Part shown: positions 6,108 to 10,161 of the stretch, one piece after another
Layout: each line of letters opens with the position of its first letter
Numbering within the stretch: position 1 is the stretch's first letter
NCBI GenBank assembly: GCA_050250795.1
Contig: JBFWNZ010000122.1
Span: 1 to 10,161 of the forward strand
Origin: JBFWNZ01 sp050250795
GTDB taxonomy: Bacteria; Pseudomonadota; Alphaproteobacteria; UBA8366
Direction: 5' to 3'
Length of the DNA: 10,161 nt
Made by a program: the position numbers and the translations under genes
The notes under the pieces: model-generated
The model's database searches: none
Told to the model about the DNA's origin: nothing
The model's input: only the letters and a program-made list of their open reading frames with translations

Positions 6108-6587
6108 TCAGCGCGGCGCGTCGGTCGCGCCGGCCGATGGCCAGTAGCCGGCGGGGATCGACTTGGTTTCGTACTGCCATTGCGGATTGTGCGTCCGGCG
6201 TTTGATCTGCCAGCTGCCGCCCGTCCGGACCAGCGTGTCGTCGTAGCGGATGCCGCGCACAACCGCGCGTCCGCCGTCGACGGGTCCCACGATCAGCGTG
6301 GCGATGCAGAAGGTCACGGCTTCGGCGGTGTCGCCGGAGACGGTGATGTGGGTGTTGCTCAGCAGATGCTGGGACGCCGTCGCATTCTTGATGATCTGCA
6401 CGCGCTCCAGCGTCGCCTGCCGCCCCGTCAACGTGACCTGTCCGCCGGTGTTGTAGGTGGCGGACACGTCGTCTGTGAAGCAATTGGCGACGCCGTCCCA
6501 ATCGCGGCGGTCGACGGCGCTGAAATATCCTTCGATCGCGCGTCGTACCGCATACCAATCGTTCAGGTCGTCCGATGGCTGGCCCAT
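6108..6587 (-). CDS. SnoaL-like / NTF2-like fold protein
   Basis: A small 159-residue cytoplasmic protein of the NTF2-like superfamily (SnoaL_4 type), a cone-shaped alpha+beta barrel used by ketosteroid isomerase, scytalone dehydratase and ring-hydroxylating dioxygenase beta subunits. Visible pattern: N-terminal helix AIEGYFSAVDRRDWDGVANCFTDD (17-40), then Val-Thr-Leu-Thr-Gly and an Asn-x-His-Ile strand (NTHITV, 78-83), then RGIRYDDTLVRTGGSWQIKRR (111-131), the hallmark C-terminal strands. His75, His80, Asp26 and Asp30 line up as possible pocket residues. The ATG at 6587 is preceded by GGGAGAG 8 bases upstream; the in-frame GTG at 6650 lacks a site. It lies 87 bp downstream of the molybdoenzyme on the same strand and is probably co-transcribed with it. 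Whether it is an enzyme (isomerase, dehydratase) or an accessory protein cannot be told. Confidence 0.85.
   Translation of the reverse strand: MGQPSDDLNDWYAVRRAIEGYFSAVDRRDWDGVANCFTDDVSATYNTGGQVTLTGRQATLERVQIIKNATASQHLLSNTHITVSGDTAEAVTFCIATLIVGPVDGGRAVVRGIRYDDTLVRTGGSWQIKRRTHNPQWQYETKSIPAGYWPSAGATDAPR
6114..6132. repeat. Hairpin at the convergent PrpF-like / SnoaL-like junction
   Basis: CGGCGCG (6114-6120) and CGCGCCG (6126-6132) form a perfect 7-bp stem with a 5-base loop, 21 bases after the PrpF-like stop codon and inside the last codons of the opposing gene. No T-tract follows on either strand. It may act as an RNA-end structure for the isomerase transcript or may be a by-product of GC-rich coding sequence. 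Confidence 0.25.
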
Positions 6588-6674
6588 GGCGGCATCTCTC
6601 CCGGTGCTGAGGCTTGTCGAACCGCGCACGAGCGGCGCGGGCAACAGCACTGTGGCATGGGTGAGGACGGCGGT

Positions 6675-8837
6675 CTATTCCGCAGCGGCGGGTTGGGTCA
6701 GCCGCGCGATCCGGCAGGGCAGGTAGCGGGTGTCGGCCGACCCCGTCACCGGGTCCCACGGGCCCTGATAGGACATGGCCCCGTTGATGTTGACGTCTAA
6801 CGCGCCGCGCTCCGGCCCTTCCGCCTCCGGATACCACCAGCCCATGCCGGTGCGCAGCACGCCCGCAGGCGTGTCCTCGGTGACGGTCGCTCGAAGCCGG
6901 CAGCGGCCGCCGCCCTCGGGTGTCTCGACTCCGACCCAGTCTCCGTCGGCGACGCCGCTTGCGGCGGCATCGGCAGGATGGATCTGAATCCAAGGATCGG
7001 GCGAGACCTTGCGCGCCCAGGCCTGCTCGCGGAAGCGCGAATGGTGATAGGTCTTCTCCCGCGCGCCGGTCAGCAGCACCAGTGGGAAGTCTCGGCGCTG
7101 CGTCTCGCTCGCCCGGTCCGGGCGGGGCGGCACATAATCCGGCAGGGGATCGAGGCCGAGTTTGGCCAGCGTCTCGGAATACAGCTCGACCTTGCCCGTC
7201 GGCGTCTTGAAGCCCTGGGCCGCGAAGTTCCCCAACTCGTAGGGGAATTCGGCGTAGCCGGCCTCCAGCAGCGTTTCCATGTCGAGGCCGGCCTCTCGTC
7301 CCAGCAGGAACTGGTTGAAGTCGCGCTTGGTCTCCCAGGGGAAAAAGCGCTGGGCGTCGTTCACGCCGTGCGCCGCCGCCCGGCGCACCAGGTCGCGGGC
7401 GATGGCGAAGTCGCTGCGCGCCTCGCCGCGCGGGGCGATCGCAGGCCGGATGGTGCTGATGCAGGGGCCCGAGGATTCCAGGGCGACCTCTTCATCCTCC
7501 AGGCCGGTCGTCTTCGGCAGCACGATGTCCGCCAGTTCCGCGGTCGGCGTCATGGTGTGCGTGGACACCGCCAGGAAATCGAGCGAGCGGAGCGCCGCGA
7601 TGGTCTTCCGCGTCTCGGGATATGTCACCACGATATTGACCCCGGACACGTAGAGGCCGCGTACCGGATAGGGCCGGCCGCTCAGCATCGCCTCGATGAC
7701 CGAGGGGTTGTGGCACGAGGTCTGCCAGCCCTGCGGACCTGCCCAGAGCGGAAAGCTGTCGGCGCCGATGGTCTGTTTCTCAACTTCCAGCGGCAGCCGG
7801 AATTCCGGCCGGTGCAGCACCTCGATGGTGTTGGTGAAGCCCTTCGGCCGCTTCACCCGGCGGTTGCCGCCGCGGCGGTCGAGGTTGCCGCCGATCGCGA
7901 TCAGGGCATGGAAGGCGCGGAAGGTTTGGACCCCGGCGCTGAAGGCGTCGATGCCATGGCCGCTGACGAAGGTGGACGGCCCATCGGCGTAGAGATGTGC
8001 CGCCCGCACAATGTCCGCAGCCGGAACGCCGGTGATCGCTGCCGCATGCTCCGGTGTGTAGGGCGCAACGCGATCCTTGAGGGCGTCGAAGCCGTGGCAC
8101 CATTGCGCGACGAAATCCTTGTCATGGCGCTCCTCGGCGATCAGCAGCCGGATCATCGCCAGCGCCAGCGCGGCATCGGTGCCCGGGCGCGGGCGCAGCC
8201 AGAGATCGGCCAGGGTGGCTGCGGCCGTCTTCGCCGGATCGATGGTGACGATCCGCGCGCCGCGCGCCTTCGCCCGTTTCAGCGACTGCCACTGGGCGGC
8301 ATCGGCGACCGACGGGTTGCGGCCGACGATCAGGGCGCAGTTTGTGTTGTCGATGTCCTCGCCGCCGGAGATGGCAAGCCCGGTGACCTTGTCGGACAGC
8401 GCCCGGCAGCCGCCGCAAAGGTCCTGGTTCATCATCCAGTTGGGCGAGCCATAGGCACGCATCAGCAGCGCGACGCTGACGCCGCGGCTGGAATAGGCAT
8501 TGCTGACGGCGGCACACAGCGCGGTCGGGCCATGGCGGTCGCGGATGGCGACCATGCGGGCGGCCATTTCGTCCAGCGCCTCGTCCCAGCCGATCCGCTG
8601 CCATCGGCTTTCGCCGCGTTCGCCGGCGCGCTTCATCGGATACAGCACCCGGTCGGGGTGGTCCGTCATGTCGGGCAGCCCGCGGATGCCCTTGATGCAG
8701 AAGGCGCCGCGCGATGCCGGATGGTCTGGGTTGGGTGCCACCTTGGTCACGCGCCCGTCGGCAACGGTGACCAGCGCGCCGCAATGGGCGCTGCATTCCC
8801 AGCAGGTGGTGGGTAGGATGGTCTCGGTTCCGCGCAT
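6675..8837 (-). CDS. Molybdopterin oxidoreductase, DMSO reductase family, catalytic subunit
   Basis: A 720-residue bis-molybdopterin enzyme. Numbered from the ATG at 8837: an N-terminal [4Fe-4S] motif with Cys12, Cys15, Cys19 and Cys47 (CWECSAHC, then GAFCIKG), followed by the molybdopterin domains. The metal ligand is probably Cys141 in DLCGGCRALS, within the usual stretch leading to GRNP (172-175). TPTAELADIVLP (430-441) is a family hallmark. The C-terminal dinucleotide-binding domain starts at about 583 (FPLVLLTG, HHSRFREQAW). No twin-arginine signal peptide is present, so it is cytoplasmic, and no iron-sulphur or membrane subunit gene is adjacent; electrons must go to a soluble or unlinked partner, or the reaction is non-redox, as in acetylene hydratase and pyrogallol transhydroxylase. 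The substrate is unknown. Neither the ATG at 8837 nor the one at 8873 has a clear ribosome site; 8837 leaves a normal short tail before Cys12. Overall confidence applies to the family. Confidence 0.92.
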   Translation of the reverse strand: MRGTETILPTTCWECSAHCGALVTVADGRVTKVAPNPDHPASRGAFCIKGIRGLPDMTDHPDRVLYPMKRAGERGESRWQRIGWDEALDEMAARMVAIRDRHGPTALCAAVSNAYSSRGVSVALLMRAYGSPNWMMNQDLCGGCRALSDKVTGLAISGGEDIDNTNCALIVGRNPSVADAAQWQSLKRAKARGARIVTIDPAKTAAATLADLWLRPRPGTDAALALAMIRLLIAEERHDKDFVAQWCHGFDALKDRVAPYTPEHAAAITGVPAADIVRAAHLYADGPSTFVSGHGIDAFSAGVQTFRAFHALIAIGGNLDRRGGNRRVKRPKGFTNTIEVLHRPEFRLPLEVEKQTIGADSFPLWAGPQGWQTSCHNPSVIEAMLSGRPYPVRGLYVSGVNIVVTYPETRKTIAALRSLDFLAVSTHTMTPTAELADIVLPKTTGLEDEEVALESSGPCISTIRPAIAPRGEARSDFAIARDLVRRAAAHGVNDAQRFFPWETKRDFNQFLLGREAGLDMETLLEAGYAEFPYELGNFAAQGFKTPTGKVELYSETLAKLGLDPLPDYVPPRPDRASETQRRDFPLVLLTGAREKTYHHSRFREQAWARKVSPDPWIQIHPADAAASGVADGDWVGVETPEGGGRCRLRATVTEDTPAGVLRTGMGWWYPEAEGPERGALDVNINGAMSYQGPWDPVTGSADTRYLPCRIARLTQPAAAE

Positions 8838-8891
8838 GGCTTGCGACCCAGACGGCTGGCTCTGCGGGCGCATTCAGGATGGAGGAAGGCG
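8838..8891. promoter_or_regulatory. Very short divergent control region between molybdoenzyme and RidA-like genes
   Basis: Only 54 bp separate the two start codons (18 bp if the molybdoenzyme starts at 8873). GGAGGAAGG (8881-8889) is a strong ribosome site for the plus-strand gene. No recognisable -35/-10 pair is visible in either direction, and there is hardly room for two promoters, so at least one must overlap the coding start of the opposite gene. Shared or mutually exclusive control is implied but not shown. Confidence 0.4.
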
Positions 8892-9644
8892 ATGGCGGGT
8901 GCCACCAGATTCGAGCCGGGCGGCTATTCATTCGTCCCCGGCGTGTTCCAGTATTCCGCCGGCGTGGCGGCAATGCCCGGTTACCGGATCGAGCGGGTCC
9001 GCTTCCGCAAGCCCGTGCCGCTGGCGGAAGGCTTCAACCGCATCGCCGAGACGATCCGGGCGTCCGGCCGGCCGCTGACGGCATTTTGTGCCTGCGAACT
9101 GCGTTCGCCCGAACCCTTTACGGAAGCCGGCTTCAAGGCCTTCAACGAGGTCTATGTCGGTACTCTGACCGAGTGGGGCCTCTATCGTGACGGGACGAAT
9201 CCCGTCGCCCGCGCCAATGTCTGCCCCGAAACCGGCCGCCCGGTCGGCCCCAGCTTTCACGCCTTCTCCTACACGGTGGCGGCGGCGGATGTGCCGCCTT
9301 CCTTCGTGATTGCCGGCAGCGGTGAGTGCCCCGAGGGCAAGGGCAGCTATCGCGATCACACGGTTGCCCTCGGCGATGTCAGCGCCGAGGGGCTGCGCCG
9401 CAAGGCCGAATGGGTGCTGGCCGAGATGACGCGCCGGATGGCGGTGCTGGGGAGAGGCTGGAACGACGTAACGGCCGCGCAACTCTATACGGTCCACGAT
9501 ATCCACCCGATCCTGGCCTCGACGCTGGCACCCAGCGGCGCGATGCGCGCCGGCCTCGCCTGGCATTACTGCCGTCCGCCGGTCGTGGATCTGGAATTCG
9601 AGATGGACTGTCGGGGCGTGGAGGCCGAGCGGCTTCTCGATTGA
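8892..9644 (+). CDS. Tandem RidA-like (YjgF/UK114 superfamily) protein, possibly 2-aminomuconate-type deaminase
   Basis: A 250-residue cytoplasmic protein that reads as two RidA-like halves; single RidA proteins are about 130 residues. First half (about 10-112): FVPGVFQYSAGVAAMPG, then LAEGFNRIAETIRASGRPL, FNEVYVGTL (84-92) and NPVARANV (103-110), where Arg107 matches the substrate-carboxylate-binding Arg of RidA. Second half (about 122-242): SFVIAGSGECPEG (137-149), a helix ending RRMAVLGRGWNDVTAAQLYT (181-200), and CRPPVVDLEFEMD (227-239). RidA proteins hydrolyse imines and enamines; some relatives deaminate 2-aminomuconate. From memory, unverified, the sequence resembles proteins annotated as 2-amino-5-chloromuconate deaminase CnbZ. 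GGAGGAAGG 2 bases upstream of the start region (8881-8889) supports the ATG at 8892. It is divergent from the molybdoenzyme and ends 6 bp from recQ. The RidA resemblance is by eye, so the function is tentative. Confidence 0.75.
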   Translation: MAGATRFEPGGYSFVPGVFQYSAGVAAMPGYRIERVRFRKPVPLAEGFNRIAETIRASGRPLTAFCACELRSPEPFTEAGFKAFNEVYVGTLTEWGLYRDGTNPVARANVCPETGRPVGPSFHAFSYTVAAADVPPSFVIAGSGECPEGKGSYRDHTVALGDVSAEGLRRKAEWVLAEMTRRMAVLGRGWNDVTAAQLYTVHDIHPILASTLAPSGAMRAGLAWHYCRPPVVDLEFEMDCRGVEAERLLD

Positions 9645-9650
9645 CGCAGG

Positions 9651-10161
9651 CTATGCGGCGTGCGCCCGCAATACGTCGAGGAATGCTTCGCCATAGCGTT
9701 CCAGCTTGCGCCGGCCGATTCCAGGCAGGGTCGACATCGCAGAAAGCGAAGCGGGGCGGGCGCGCAACATCTCCAGCAGCGTCGTGTCGTGGAAGATGAC
9801 ATAGGGCGGCAGGTTCTGTTCGCGCGCGAGCGTCAGTCGGCAGGCCCGCAGCGCTTCCCACAGCGCAGCGTCCGCCGGCGGCACTTGCTCCGGCAGCCCC
9901 GAGACGCGGCCGCTCTTGCGTCCCCCGCGGGCGGGCGCTGTGCGCGGTTTGCGCAGGCGAAGGGCTTGCTCGCCGCGCAGAACCGGTCGCGCGGCCTCGG
10001 TGAGGCGCAGGCCGCCGAAGGCATCCGGGTCCGGCTCCAGCATGCCTTGCGCCACCAACTGGTGCAGGACGGCCTGCCAGGTCTTGGCGTCGGTCTCGAC
10101 GCCGACCCCGAAGGTTTTCAGCCGGTCATGGCCGAAGCGCACGACCTTTTCGGTCGCATCC
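9651..10161 (-). CDS. recQ: ATP-dependent DNA helicase RecQ, C-terminal part (5' end outside window)
   Basis: The last 169 residues of RecQ, a 3'-5' helicase of recombination and replication-fork repair. The frame is open to the right edge, so the helicase core with its Walker motifs lies outside. Visible first is the RecQ C-terminal winged-helix region (local residues 1-76): RFGHDRLKTFGVG, a helix TWQAVLHQLVAQGML and LTEAARPVLRGE, which closely follow the classic RecQ pattern. After a basic linker (RKPRTAPARGGRKSGR) comes an HRDC domain (about 96-169), with LWEALRACRLTLAREQNLPPYVIFHD and the helix-hairpin-like LPGIGRRKLERYG, which helps bind single-stranded DNA and junctions. It ends soon after this single HRDC domain, as in E. 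coli RecQ. It converges on the RidA-like gene with 6 bp between stop codons. Internal GTG and other codons are not starts; this is a truncated view of a full gene. Confidence 0.93.
   Translation of the reverse strand, partial: DATEKVVRFGHDRLKTFGVGVETDAKTWQAVLHQLVAQGMLEPDPDAFGGLRLTEAARPVLRGEQALRLRKPRTAPARGGRKSGRVSGLPEQVPPADAALWEALRACRLTLAREQNLPPYVIFHDTTLLEMLRARPASLSAMSTLPGIGRRKLERYGEAFLDVLRAHAA

Noticed and set aside
6588..6650. N-terminal extension of the SnoaL-like protein to a GTG at 6650
   Set aside because: No ribosome site, and the first 21 residues do not look like the family; the ATG at 6587 has GGGAGAG upstream.
5989..6993. A 334-codon minus-strand frame across the SnoaL-like gene and molybdoenzyme end
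   Set aside because: Very Arg-rich, in another frame from two recognisable genes, with no motifs.
6978..8816. A 612-codon open frame antisense to the molybdoenzyme
   Set aside because: It is a compositional shadow of the molybdopterin oxidoreductase; no motif, ribosome site or domain is visible.
6675..8837. Naming the molybdoenzyme acetylene hydratase or formate dehydrogenase
   Set aside because: Shared features are general to the DMSO reductase family; nothing in the residues visible fixes a substrate.
1..10161. Mobile elements, tRNA/rRNA genes, CRISPR arrays or prophage
   Set aside because: No transposase, terminal repeats, clover-leaf sequence, spaced direct repeats or phage gene could be found by eye.

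Overview
The window is dense, GC-rich bacterial chromosome. Gene content (YddA/BclA-like ABC protein, PrpF-family isomerase, DMSO-reductase-family molybdoenzyme, RecQ) and codon choice suggest an alphaproteobacterium. That assignment is inference, because there is no rRNA or other marker gene here. Nine protein genes are visible, two of them cut by the window edges. No RNA gene, insertion sequence, CRISPR array or prophage was seen, and no gap between genes exceeds about 175 bases.

Layout. (1) 1-1442: a major facilitator (MFS) transporter (minus strand, 3' end outside the window) is divergent from a TetR-family regulator. They share the only AT-rich island in the window, with a perfect 14-bp palindrome and a good sigma-70-like promoter. 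(2) 1559-2899: a GH1 beta-glucosidase with unusual residues next to its catalytic acid/base. (3) 2877-4676: an ABC transporter with fused membrane and ATPase parts on the minus strand. Its last 23 bp overlap the glucosidase tail to tail, and its ATP-binding motifs are degenerate. (4) 4848-9644: a possible catabolic locus of four genes: a PrpF/4-oxalomesaconate-tautomerase-like isomerase (+), a SnoaL/NTF2-like protein (-), a cytoplasmic molybdopterin oxidoreductase without partner subunits (-), and a tandem RidA-like protein (+) that starts back to back with the molybdoenzyme. (5) 9651-10161: the C-terminal end of RecQ helicase (minus strand, 5' end outside the window).

Working together. The MFS/TetR pair looks like a classic locally controlled transporter. 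The SnoaL-like protein and molybdoenzyme are probably co-transcribed. The RidA-like gene shares their control region, and the PrpF-like gene converges on them 15 bp away. The chemistry fits an undescribed route for an unsaturated or aminated dicarboxylic acid, such as an aromatic ring-cleavage product: deamination by the RidA-like protein, double-bond isomerisation by the PrpF-like protein, and a redox or hydroxyl-transfer step by the molybdoenzyme. This grouping is inference from proximity and family chemistry. The ABC protein, glucosidase and RecQ show no obvious link to it.
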